This document shows, one piece after another, positions 40,849 to 48,137 of a stretch of DNA of 64,000 nucleotides. The translations under genes were made by a program, and so were the position numbers. The notes under the pieces were generated by a model that worked only from the letters and a program-made list of their open reading frames with translations, was not told the DNA's origin and made no database searches. The DNA comes from Aliicoccus persicus. Lineage in GTDB: Bacteria > Bacillota > Bacilli > Staphylococcales > Salinicoccaceae. The stretch spans positions 479,910 through 543,909 of the forward strand of contig NZ_FOIT01000001.1 of the NCBI RefSeq assembly GCF_900110815.1, given 5' to 3'. How positions within the stretch are numbered: the first letter of the stretch is position 1; the number at the start of each line of letters is the position of its first letter.

Positions 40849-41847
40849 ATGAAACATTTAAATATATCAGCGTTAAACTTAGTACCGGTAAGAGAGGGGG
40901 GCGGTGTTAAAGAAGCAGTAGAAGATATGGTATCGATCGCGCAACATTTAGACCACAGCTCGTATGAACGCTATTGGATTGCAGAACATCATAATACTAC
41001 GACTATTGCGTCTTCTGCAACAAGACAGCTCATACATTATGTGCTACAACATACAGAAAATATCCGCGTCGGTTCTGGTGGTGTGATGTTACCGAACCAT
41101 TCGCCGTTAATCGTGGCAGAAGAGTTTGGGACATTGCATGCAATTTACGGTGACAGAATCGACATCGGGCTCGGTCGTGCACCAGGTACAGATATGAAAA
41201 CTGCCCGTGCAATCCGTCGCAACATTCATGATGGTGTGTTTAATTTTGATCAAGAGATATCGCAACTACGTGATTATTTAAAAGATGATCATGATGGTGT
41301 TATTGCATTCCCTGGCCAAGGATCAGAAATACCACTCTATGTGTTAGGGTCATCGACAGACTCTGCATTTGTTGCAGCGAAACTCGGTTTACCCTATGCC
41401 TTTGCCGCGCATTTTGCACCACAGCAAATGAGAGATGCATTTGAAATATATGAACGAGAATTCGAACCGAGTCCACAGCTCAATAAACCATACAAAATCG
41501 CATGTTTAAATGTTATCATCTCTGATACGACTGAAGATGCAGAGCATTTATCGACGACGATGAAACAATTCGTGTTAAACGTCGTGCGTCATGGTAGAAA
41601 GAAATTACAACCACCAATTGATAATATGGATTTGCTATGGAGTCCGTATGAAAAGAGTGTCGTTGAATCACGTTTCCCTCTTGCAATTATGGGAGATGAA
41701 GAAGTCGCAAAAGAACAGTTACGTGCATTTTTAACGCAATACCCAGTCGACGAGATCATGGTGGTCTCTTACATCTATGACGTCGATAAACAAAAGCAAT
41801 CGTATGACTTATTTGCTAAAATAGTAAATGATATAAACAAACAATAA
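40849..41847 (+). CDS. Luciferase-like monooxygenase family oxidoreductase
   Basis: Flavin-dependent oxidoreductase of the bacterial luciferase-like (LLM/MsnO8) superfamily, 332 residues, TIM barrel. Visible family signatures are YERYWIAEHHN near residues 43-53, the RVGSGGVMLPNHSPL strand and RIDIGLGRAPGTD. Substrate unknown. GGAGG precedes the ATG. It is divergent from the desulfurase gene. A -10-like TATAAT at 40819-40824 lacks a good -35. The AarF/UbiB gene follows by 16 bp, so the two are probably co-transcribed. Confidence 0.9.
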   Translation: MKHLNISALNLVPVREGGGVKEAVEDMVSIAQHLDHSSYERYWIAEHHNTTTIASSATRQLIHYVLQHTENIRVGSGGVMLPNHSPLIVAEEFGTLHAIYGDRIDIGLGRAPGTDMKTARAIRRNIHDGVFNFDQEISQLRDYLKDDHDGVIAFPGQGSEIPLYVLGSSTDSAFVAAKLGLPYAFAAHFAPQQMRDAFEIYEREFEPSPQLNKPYKIACLNVIISDTTEDAEHLSTTMKQFVLNVVRHGRKKLQPPIDNMDLLWSPYEKSVVESRFPLAIMGDEEVAKEQLRAFLTQYPVDEIMVVSYIYDVDKQKQSYDLFAKIVNDINKQ

Positions 41848-41863
41848 GAATGGAGGGAAAACA

Positions 41864-43549
41864 ATGTTATTTGAGAAGCGCATCCAATACATCAATCGCT
41901 ATCGAGAAATTGCGATTGCTTTATCAAAGTCTGGATTCGGATTTATAATAGAAGAGATTGGTCTTGATGAAGTGTTTTCCCTACCAAAGCGTATTTTGCT
42001 CAGACAAAAAGAGTCAGATACGAAGGAAAAATCGAATGGTGAGCGCATCGTCGAGTTGCTTGAGTCACTCGGCCCCACTTTCGTTAAAATAGGACAATTG
42101 GCAAGTACGCGACCGGATATATTACCACACGACATTGTTAAATCGCTTGAGTCACTACAAGGCAATGTCCATCCGATGGAGACATCAGTCGTAAAAAAAC
42201 AAATAGAGTTATCACTCGATGCATCTATGGATGATATTTTTCTAGAATTTGACGAAGTCCCTGTTGGTTCTGCCTCGATTGGACAAGTGCATAAAGCAAC
42301 GCTTAAAACAGGAGAACATGTCGCTGTCAAAGTGCAGCGACCAAACATCGAACGCACGATTCGCAATGACTTAGAAATATTAAATCATATCGCAGTACTT
42401 GCTGATAATCGTTTGGAAATTGCTAAACATATCAATGTAACATCAGTCATTGATGAGTTTTCAAAAGCAATTATCGATGAACTCGATTATACGATAGAAG
42501 GACGGAATCAAGACAAAATTCGCAAGCAGTTTATCGATGAACCATCCATTAAAGTTCCCGAAGTATATTGGGAACTGACAACTAAAGAAGTACTTGTGAT
42601 GGAGTTCATTGATGGCAGCAACATTAATGAAATCAATCAGTTGGTAAACGAAGGGTATGACACACATCAAATTGCTGAAAATTTAACGAACGCATTGTTT
42701 CATCAAATACTCATCGAAGGCTTTTTCCATGGAGATCCTCATCCTGGAAATATAAAAGTCTTACCTGATGAAACGATTGCCCTCATTGATTTTGGAATGG
42801 TTGGACGTTTGAGCCAAGAGATGAAAAGCAACTTAGGCTTTTTAATCATCGCACTGATGCGACAAGATGTTGAGGGTGTCGTCCGTGGGATTACGCGTAT
42901 GGGTGCCGTGCCTGATACCGTCAATATAAAGGACTTAAGACGAGATGCTGAACAGTTAAAAGACAAATATATTGATGTGCCAGTTTCTCAAATTGATTTA
43001 GGTCAAGCTATTCAAGAAATTTTTGACATTGCGCATAAACATAAAATTATTTTACCGACTGACCTGACGATACTCGGTAAAGCCGTACTTTCATTAGAGA
43101 CAATCGTTACAAAGTTGGAACCAACGTTTAGCATTTTAGATTTCGCTGAGCCATTTGGTAAGTTACTACTAAAGGAACGATTACAGTTAGATAATTTAAA
43201 ATCATCTGCAAGTCGAAGGCTATACCAAGTCAGCGATAACATTGAAGATATCAGTACAAATATTCATGAATTTACAAAGGGATTAAAACATAAAAAATTA
43301 CCGATTACTCTAGAACTCGAAACAGCCGATAAGATGCTCAAACGATTTGATAAGCTCGCGAACCGACTATCATTTAGTATCATTTTATTATCGTTTAGTA
43401 TTATCATGGTCGGTTTGATTATTAGTTCAGCAATGAGTGGACATGATTCAGTCATCTGGCAAATTCCAGTAATAGAAATCGGAACCGTCATTGCAGCGCT
43501 GTTATTTATCGGTATGTTTATATCCATTTTAAAGTCCGGGCGATTGTAG
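41864..43549 (+). CDS. AarF/UbiB (ABC1) family protein kinase-like protein
   Basis: Atypical kinase-like ATPase linked to quinone or isoprenoid lipid biology. The 561-residue protein has the PTFVKIGQLASTRPD (KxGQ) motif, an Ala-containing nucleotide loop PVGSASIGQVHKA, catalytic FHGDPHPGNIK and metal-binding IDFGMVG. Two C-terminal transmembrane helices (about 505-555) are present. GGAGGG precedes the ATG. This bacterium should use menaquinone, so a role in quinone metabolism is possible but not shown. Confidence 0.93.
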   Translation: MLFEKRIQYINRYREIAIALSKSGFGFIIEEIGLDEVFSLPKRILLRQKESDTKEKSNGERIVELLESLGPTFVKIGQLASTRPDILPHDIVKSLESLQGNVHPMETSVVKKQIELSLDASMDDIFLEFDEVPVGSASIGQVHKATLKTGEHVAVKVQRPNIERTIRNDLEILNHIAVLADNRLEIAKHINVTSVIDEFSKAIIDELDYTIEGRNQDKIRKQFIDEPSIKVPEVYWELTTKEVLVMEFIDGSNINEINQLVNEGYDTHQIAENLTNALFHQILIEGFFHGDPHPGNIKVLPDETIALIDFGMVGRLSQEMKSNLGFLIIALMRQDVEGVVRGITRMGAVPDTVNIKDLRRDAEQLKDKYIDVPVSQIDLGQAIQEIFDIAHKHKIILPTDLTILGKAVLSLETIVTKLEPTFSILDFAEPFGKLLLKERLQLDNLKSSASRRLYQVSDNIEDISTNIHEFTKGLKHKKLPITLELETADKMLKRFDKLANRLSFSIILLSFSIIMVGLIISSAMSGHDSVIWQIPVIEIGTVIAALLFIGMFISILKSGRL

Positions 43550-43627
43550 CTCGGCTTTCTTTAATCACTGTCATCATTGAGATGATTGATGTAAAATATA
43601 GAGCAGTAAATAAAAAGAGGTGTTCTT

Positions 43628-44902
43628 ATGGATCGTCCATTAAGTTATCGCATGCGGCCAACACACTTGGATGAAATCATTGGGCAAACCCATCTCGTCG
43701 GACCAGGTAAAATAATCAGACGTATGGTAGATGCACGTCGATTATCTTCAATGATCTTATATGGCCCACCTGGCATCGGTAAAACGAGCATTGCCAGTGC
43801 CATTGCAAACAGCACGAAGTATCATTTCCGCAGTTTAAATGCCGTGACAGATACGAAAAAAGATATGCAAATCGTCGCGGAAGAAGGAAAGATGAGTGGC
43901 TCAGTCATATTACTCCTCGATGAGATTCATCGGTTAGATAAGGCAAAGCAAGACTTTCTCCTCCCGCATTTAGAAAATGGCACAATCATACTGATTGGTG
44001 CAACAACATCAAACCCGTATCATGCGATCAACCCTGCCATTCGTTCTAGAACACAAATTTTTGAACTCAATCCACTCGTGGAAGCAGATATAAAAATTGC
44101 AGTAGAACGTGCACTTGAAGATGAAGAAAAAGGCTTAGGAAAAATGGATATCGTGCTTGAAGACAATGCAAAACAACATTTCGTTCAAAGTGCCAACGGT
44201 GATGTGAGAAGCGCACTGAATGCACTCGAACTCGCTGCACTGAGTACACCACCAAACGATGATGGTCAAATCATTATCACAGCAGAAGATGCACGAGAGT
44301 CATTGCATAAATCAAGCTTCTTACACGATAAAGATGGCGACCAACACTACGATGTCATGAGCGCATTTCAAAAAAGTATTCGAGGCAGTGATGTCGATGC
44401 CGCCTTGCACTATCTGGGCCGTCTTATTGAAGCTGGAGATCTCGTCACAATAGCAAGACGATTACTCGTCATCAGCTACGAAGATATCGGTCTGGCAAAT
44501 CCACAGCTACCAAGTCGAACGCTCGATGCAATCATCTCTGCAGAGCGACTTGGATTTCCAGAAGCACGTATACCCCTCTCGTTTGCAGTTATCGAACTCT
44601 GTTTATCACCAAAATCGAACAGTGCGATTTCAAGTATTGATGCTGCTCTATCACCGATAAGAAAAGGGAAAACAGGAGCAGTTCCGAAACATTTAAGAGA
44701 TGGTCACTATAGCAGTGCAAAAAAACTTGGAAATGCCATAGGTTACAAATATCCACACAACTATCCAAACCATGTTGTGAAGCAACAGTATTTGCCCGAT
44801 ACTCTTCAAAAAGAACGATACTTTGAAACTTCAGATAACAGTAAGTATGAACGCCAGCTTCAAGAAGTGTATGAAAAGTTAAAATCACTGCAATTTGAAT
44901 AA
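43628..44902 (+). CDS. rarA: Replication-associated recombination protein A (RarA/MgsA)
   Basis: AAA+ ATPase acting at stalled replication forks. The 424 residues carry Walker A YGPPGIGKTS near 40-49, Walker B LLLDEIHR, sensor GATTSNPY and the C-terminal tetramerisation domain with the YKYPHNYPNHVV motif. AAGAGG precedes the ATG. It is convergent with tcdA across 665 bp holding palindromic repeats and an unexplained block. The rarA-tcdA neighbourhood is conserved (Bacillus yrvN-yrvM). Confidence 0.95.
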   Translation: MDRPLSYRMRPTHLDEIIGQTHLVGPGKIIRRMVDARRLSSMILYGPPGIGKTSIASAIANSTKYHFRSLNAVTDTKKDMQIVAEEGKMSGSVILLLDEIHRLDKAKQDFLLPHLENGTIILIGATTSNPYHAINPAIRSRTQIFELNPLVEADIKIAVERALEDEEKGLGKMDIVLEDNAKQHFVQSANGDVRSALNALELAALSTPPNDDGQIIITAEDARESLHKSSFLHDKDGDQHYDVMSAFQKSIRGSDVDAALHYLGRLIEAGDLVTIARRLLVISYEDIGLANPQLPSRTLDAIISAERLGFPEARIPLSFAVIELCLSPKSNSAISSIDAALSPIRKGKTGAVPKHLRDGHYSSAKKLGNAIGYKYPHNYPNHVVKQQYLPDTLQKERYFETSDNSKYERQLQEVYEKLKSLQFE

Positions 44903-44963
44903 ACTATAAAAAATCACACTTGACTCCTAGGGGAAAAGCGTATGATTAATGAAAATCTTTCCC

Positions 44964-45101
44964 TGCCAATTCACTACGAGTTTCGAGCTTGAATTGGCAG
45001 GGAAATCAAAATAATGCCAATTCAAGTCAATTTTTGATCTCGAATTGGCACGAAAAAGAAAAAGCTGCCAATTCAAGTCATTTTATCGGTCTGAATTGGC
45101 A
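44964..45101 (+). repeat. Palindromic tandem repeat, family D (3 units)
   Basis: Units at 44964-44999, 45015-45050 and 45066-45101, period exactly 51 nt. Each has 9-bp inverted arms TGCCAATTC/GAATTGGCA, perfect in all three units, with variable interiors and a T-tract around positions 17-21. The 15-nt spacers are A-rich and differ more than in the other families. It lies in the convergent gap after rarA and runs directly, in near-perfect phase, into family E. Confidence 0.87.
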
Positions 45102-45117
45102 GGAGATACTTTGATCG

Positions 45118-45306
45118 TGCTCACTCACACTACTTTTCGAGTTCGAGTAAGCATGAAATCATAAACCGTGCTCACTCACACCACTTTTCGTGATCGAGTA
45201 AGCATGAAATCATAAACCGTGCTCACTCACACCACTTTTCGAGTTCGAGTAAGCATGAAATCATAAACCGTGCTCACTCACACTACTTTTTGAGTTCGAG
45301 TAAGCA
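45118..45306 (+). repeat. Palindromic tandem repeat, family E, plus orientation (4 units)
   Basis: Units at 45118-45153, 45169-45204, 45220-45255 and 45271-45306, period 51 nt. Arms TGCTCACTC / GAGTAAGCA pair with one C-A mismatch, and the central T4 is at 17-20. The 15-nt spacer TGAAATCATAAACCG is almost invariant. The same family occurs in reverse orientation at 50646-50834, where the right-arm variant GAGTGAGCA gives a compensating G-U pair. Confidence 0.87.
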
Positions 45307-45567
45307 TGAAATGAAAAAGCCGCACCAACAACAAGTGGTACGCCCCTCAAAAATAATCCTTTTCCAATCTGTTATTCTATTTCACATCAAACAATTTGTT
45401 GTTCCACACCAGCGTGATTGTTAGTAAGTAAACCATCGCCGCCTGGTATTGGTATATTCCAGCATGCAACTTTTTCAGTAGATTCGAGAAGCGTCTTCGC
45501 GAGCTACAGGCTCTCGCTACGCCCCGGCGAATCTTGTGTAATTTTTTAGTTGGGCTAGATTTTCAAG
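45307..45567 (-). other. Unexplained intergenic block between repeat array and tcdA
   Basis: No convincing gene. Two structures stand out. A minus-strand terminator-like hairpin (CGTACCA/TGGTGCG, then T5) lies at 45315-45342, so the tcdA mRNA would carry a long 3' region, or a separate small RNA ends there. A nested, locally GC-rich hairpin spans 45481-45533: GATTCG/CGAATC outer arms, GCGT/ACGC, and a CGCGAGC/GCTCTCGC inner stem. On the minus strand, 45480-45380 stays open in one frame with a hydrophobic 18-30 residue translation, but there is no clear ribosome site. Confidence 0.4.
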
Positions 45568-46332
45568 TTATTTATCTTTAATATGCTTTACTTCAATATC
45601 TTTTAAAATTTGTTCATACACCCAACTGCCGGCGATAATACCTGCAACCGAAGGTGTAAACGCATTTGAAGTCGGTGGCAATTGTGATTTTCTCACAGCA
45701 CTCGATGGATCTGCAATCTTTGCTACTTCCTCCGGTCGCTGTACGACTGGACTCTCATCACTAAATACGACTGGGACACGTGCTTTAATTTTCGACTGTT
45801 TCAATCGATTGCGGATGACACGTGCGATTGGATCTGTATGAGTTTTCATAATATCAGTTACAATAAATCGTGTTGGATCTGTTTTGTTCGCAGCACCCAT
45901 GACTGAAATAATTTTAATATCTCTGTTAATCGCTTCTTCAATAATATGAATTTTATATTGAATCGTATCGGATGCATCAACGATATAGTCAATGTCATCA
46001 TTTAAAATTTCATCATATGTTTCCTCTGTATAGAACATTTGGTGTTTAATGATTTTACATTCTGGATTAATTGCTTTAATACGTTCAGCCATCATCTCGA
46101 CTTTTGATTCACCAACCGTTTCTGTTGTCGCATGAATTTGGCGATTGACATTTGTGATGTCTATATCATCCTTATCGACAAGGATGAGCGTACCTACCCC
46201 ACTGCGGGCAAGTGTTTCTGCTGAAAAAGTACCAACACCACCGATACCGAGGATTAATACTTTACTCTCTTTTAATTTCTCTAGTCCTTCTTCTCCGATA
46301 AGAAGTTGGTTTCTTGAAAATTGATGTTTCAT
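45568..46332 (-). CDS. tcdA: tRNA threonylcarbamoyladenosine dehydratase TcdA
   Basis: E1-like enzyme that cyclises t6A37 of tRNA to ct6A using ATP. The 254-residue protein has the nucleotide-binding GIGGVGTFSAETLARSG loop, DKDDIDITNVNRQ and the DASDTIQYK catalytic region. It corresponds to YrvM of Bacillus. AGAGG precedes the ATG. It is downstream of the 6S RNA gene, as in Bacillus. Together with MtaB it modifies the same A37 nucleotide. Confidence 0.94.
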   Translation of the reverse strand: MKHQFSRNQLLIGEEGLEKLKESKVLILGIGGVGTFSAETLARSGVGTLILVDKDDIDITNVNRQIHATTETVGESKVEMMAERIKAINPECKIIKHQMFYTEETYDEILNDDIDYIVDASDTIQYKIHIIEEAINRDIKIISVMGAANKTDPTRFIVTDIMKTHTDPIARVIRNRLKQSKIKARVPVVFSDESPVVQRPEEVAKIADPSSAVRKSQLPPTSNAFTPSVAGIIAGSWVYEQILKDIEVKHIKDK

Positions 46333-46370
46333 TAAAATACCTCTTCGTAATTAATATGTTGATATCTTAA

Positions 46371-46611
46371 CACAAAAAGAAAATAAGTACCGAATAAAAT
46401 TCGATACTTATTTATAATAGATATCCGAGAATAGCCGTGTGCAGTTGCCGATTAATTTGGCCTGCTATTTGCAGGTGGGTATTCTGTTTCTTGATCCGAA
46501 CGTCCTACCGAAATAGGCGTGTTCATAACAAGAAAACTACTGAATTCCCGATTTAAAAGGTGTTAGGTCAAAATATAATCAGCGCATCACGAACCGCTCA
46601 GACATCTTATT
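46371..46611 (-). ncRNA. ssrS: 6S RNA (ssrS/bsrA)
   Basis: Regulatory RNA that mimics an open promoter and sequesters housekeeping RNA polymerase. Evidence: the 313-bp gap next to tcdA is the place of bsrA in Bacillus; an extended -10 TGTTATAAT (46625-46618) predicts a start near 46611; the two ends pair in an 11-bp helix with two G-U pairs (46607-46597 with 46429-46419); and a 14-bp terminator stem with one mismatch (46412-46382) and a T-rich tail follows. The mature end is probably near 46417. The internal fold was not computed. Confidence 0.85.
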
Positions 46612-46645
46612 AGAATTATTATAACACAACTGTTATTATCATGCA

Positions 46646-47341
46646 CTAAAAAGCTTGGCAAAATTCGATGCTACATCGCTCACAATGGATGATTTTTCTT
46701 AAAGATATCATATCGTGAATGATAATATGCTTGTTATCTATACTAATGATGCCACTTTCTTTCAATTCATTCAATGCACGATTGATTCCTTCTCGTGTCG
46801 TACCCGACATGTTTGCGAGTTCCTGATTGGTCAGCTTTGTCTTAATCAAAACATCACCATCTATTTTTGCACCATATGAATTAGAGAGACGGATTAAAAT
46901 GCCTGCTAGTGCACCATGTTTGCCATGCATTAACATATCTCTAATCTTTGCTGCGTAGCGTTCTGTTTCAATCTCTTGAAATTGAATCAATTCATTTTTT
47001 AGATCTATTCTATTGTCCAAATGTGATTTAAATTGTTGCCAGTTTAATCCATGAATCACTGTATCTGTTTTTGCTTTTGCATATGTACCGTATTCAGTTG
47101 TCTTCATGTACATTCTTGTCGCACCAAAAATCGAATCTTTACTTAGTAATTTAAGTATCAATTCCTTACCTTCTTCTTGCATCTTGCTTATAAAAACTTC
47201 ACCAGTGTCAACAAGATAAATCATATTTTCTTCATCATCTGGTAAAAAAATATATTCATTTTTTTGGAAATTGAGTCGCTCACCACGCTGCCTAATTAAC
47301 TTGATAATGCTTTTCGGTTTAAATATTGTCTCACCTATCAT
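46646..47341 (-). CDS. fnr: Crp/Fnr family regulator, Bacillus-type Fnr with C-terminal iron-sulfur site
   Basis: Oxygen-sensing transcription factor of 231 residues: N-terminal cNMP-binding-like beta barrel (about 20-115), dimer helix, and a winged helix with recognition helix SGTTREGINRALNEL (about 179-193). The C-terminal tail has C220-x2-C223-x4-C228, the spacing of the [4Fe-4S] ligands of Bacillus subtilis Fnr (C227, C230, C235). D135 lies near the place of the fourth, Asp ligand. It is divergent from the ba3 oxidase genes, with an Fnr box between them. The N-terminal cysteine cluster of E. coli FNR is absent. Confidence 0.88.
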   Translation of the reverse strand: MIGETIFKPKSIIKLIRQRGERLNFQKNEYIFLPDDEENMIYLVDTGEVFISKMQEEGKELILKLLSKDSIFGATRMYMKTTEYGTYAKAKTDTVIHGLNWQQFKSHLDNRIDLKNELIQFQEIETERYAAKIRDMLMHGKHGALAGILIRLSNSYGAKIDGDVLIKTKLTNQELANMSGTTREGINRALNELKESGIISIDNKHIIIHDMISLRKIIHCERCSIEFCQAF

Positions 47342-47364
47342 GGAATCACCTCATTTATAGTCAA

Positions 47365-47421
47365 ATTATATCATATTATGTGATTTTTATCACTTTTTCA
47401 CAGGCGATAATACAATATGAT
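47365..47421. promoter_or_regulatory. Divergent fnr / ba3-oxidase promoter region with Fnr box
   Basis: Fnr box TGTGA-TTTTTA-TCACT at 47379-47394, 9 of 10 matches to TGTGA-N6-TCACA. On the plus strand a -10 TATGAT lies at 47416-47421, so the predicted start is 47428 and the box is centred at -41.5, the class II activating position. On the minus strand a -10 TATAAT (47370-47365) for fnr places the same box inside the core promoter, where binding should repress. Positions are read from the sequence; the regulatory sign is inference. Confidence 0.75.
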
Positions 47422-47458
47422 TAATACATATTAAAAAATATTTTAAGGAGGCGTAACA

Positions 47459-47635
47459 ATGACTGAGAACAAGAACCATGAAATTCATGAAGATGATTCA
47501 CAAGTAGAAACTCATGAAGACCATGACCATGATAGTTTGAATCTTAAGGGAACTTTCCTAATGGTAATGGCTCTTGGCGGAACAATTGTTGTAGGTTGGG
47601 TATTGGCGTTTCTATTATTTATGAGTCGCATGTAA
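47459..47635 (+). CDS. Cytochrome ba3 oxidase small subunit (CoxIIa-like)
   Basis: A 58-residue protein with a His/Asp/Glu-rich N-terminal half (for example HEDHDHDSLNL) and one transmembrane helix (about 31-54). Size, single helix and position directly before the oxidase subunit II gene match subunit IIa of ba3-type heme-copper oxidases. AAGGAGG precedes the ATG. It is the first gene of the oxidase operon, 27 bp before subunit II. The His-rich N-terminus is unusual and might bind metal, which is speculation. Confidence 0.8.
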   Translation: MTENKNHEIHEDDSQVETHEDHDHDSLNLKGTFLMVMALGGTIVVGWVLAFLLFMSRM

Positions 47636-47662
47636 TGATTATTATAGAAAGGAATGTTAAAC

Positions 47663-48136
47663 ATGCATAAATATGAAAAGATTTGGTTGAGTTTCGGTAC
47701 GGTTTCACTTGCTGTTTTCTTACTTATTTTACTAGTATCGGCACTTCATGGTGGTCACTCACCTGCCGCTAGTGGTATCGAAACAATTCACCCAGAGCAC
47801 GTTTTAGATGATGAAAGATTTGCAAATCCTGGTCTGTACGAGTCAGATGATCCGGATTATGATTATGATTTATATTTCGTAGCCTCAGCATTCAGATATG
47901 ATCCAGCTGAAGTAGAAATTCCTGTTGGTTCTCGCGTTAAAGTCTCAGTTGCAACAACTGATGTAATTCACGGTTTTCAAATTACAGGTACTAATGTAAA
48001 CTTCATGGTTGAGCCTAGTTTAGTTTCTAACTATACATATACATTCAACCATCCAGGTGAATACTTAGTTCTGTGTAATGAATATTGTGGTATCGGTCAT
48101 ACAGATATGACATCAATAGTTAAGGTGGTGGAGTAA
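47663..48136 (+). CDS. Cytochrome ba3-type oxidase subunit II
   Basis: CuA-carrying subunit that receives electrons from cytochrome c. The 157-residue protein has one N-terminal transmembrane anchor (about 10-30) and an outward-facing cupredoxin domain. CuA ligands are in the VIHGFQI strand and the C-N-E-Y-C-G-I-G-H-T-D-M motif (two Cys, His and Met). The short single-helix form is typical of B-family ba3 oxidases. The ATG at 47663 has AAAGGA 9 nt upstream; the ATG at 47654 is too close to it. Ends 1 bp before subunit I. Confidence 0.92.
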   Translation: MHKYEKIWLSFGTVSLAVFLLILLVSALHGGHSPAASGIETIHPEHVLDDERFANPGLYESDDPDYDYDLYFVASAFRYDPAEVEIPVGSRVKVSVATTDVIHGFQITGTNVNFMVEPSLVSNYTYTFNHPGEYLVLCNEYCGIGHTDMTSIVKVVE

Positions 48137-48137
48137 G

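Noticed and set aside
44964-45306. Type III toxin-antitoxin RNA (tandem repeats near 36 nt)
   Set aside because: The repeat size is suggestive, but no ToxN-like endoribonuclease gene is adjacent; neighbours are rarA and tcdA. No promoter or terminator arrangement typical of such an antitoxin was found at the three loci.
45380-45480. Short minus-strand hydrophobic peptide (possible type I toxin)
   Set aside because: The frame gives 18-30 plausible residues, but lacks a convincing ribosome site and a matching antisense RNA promoter. It is kept only as part of the unexplained block.
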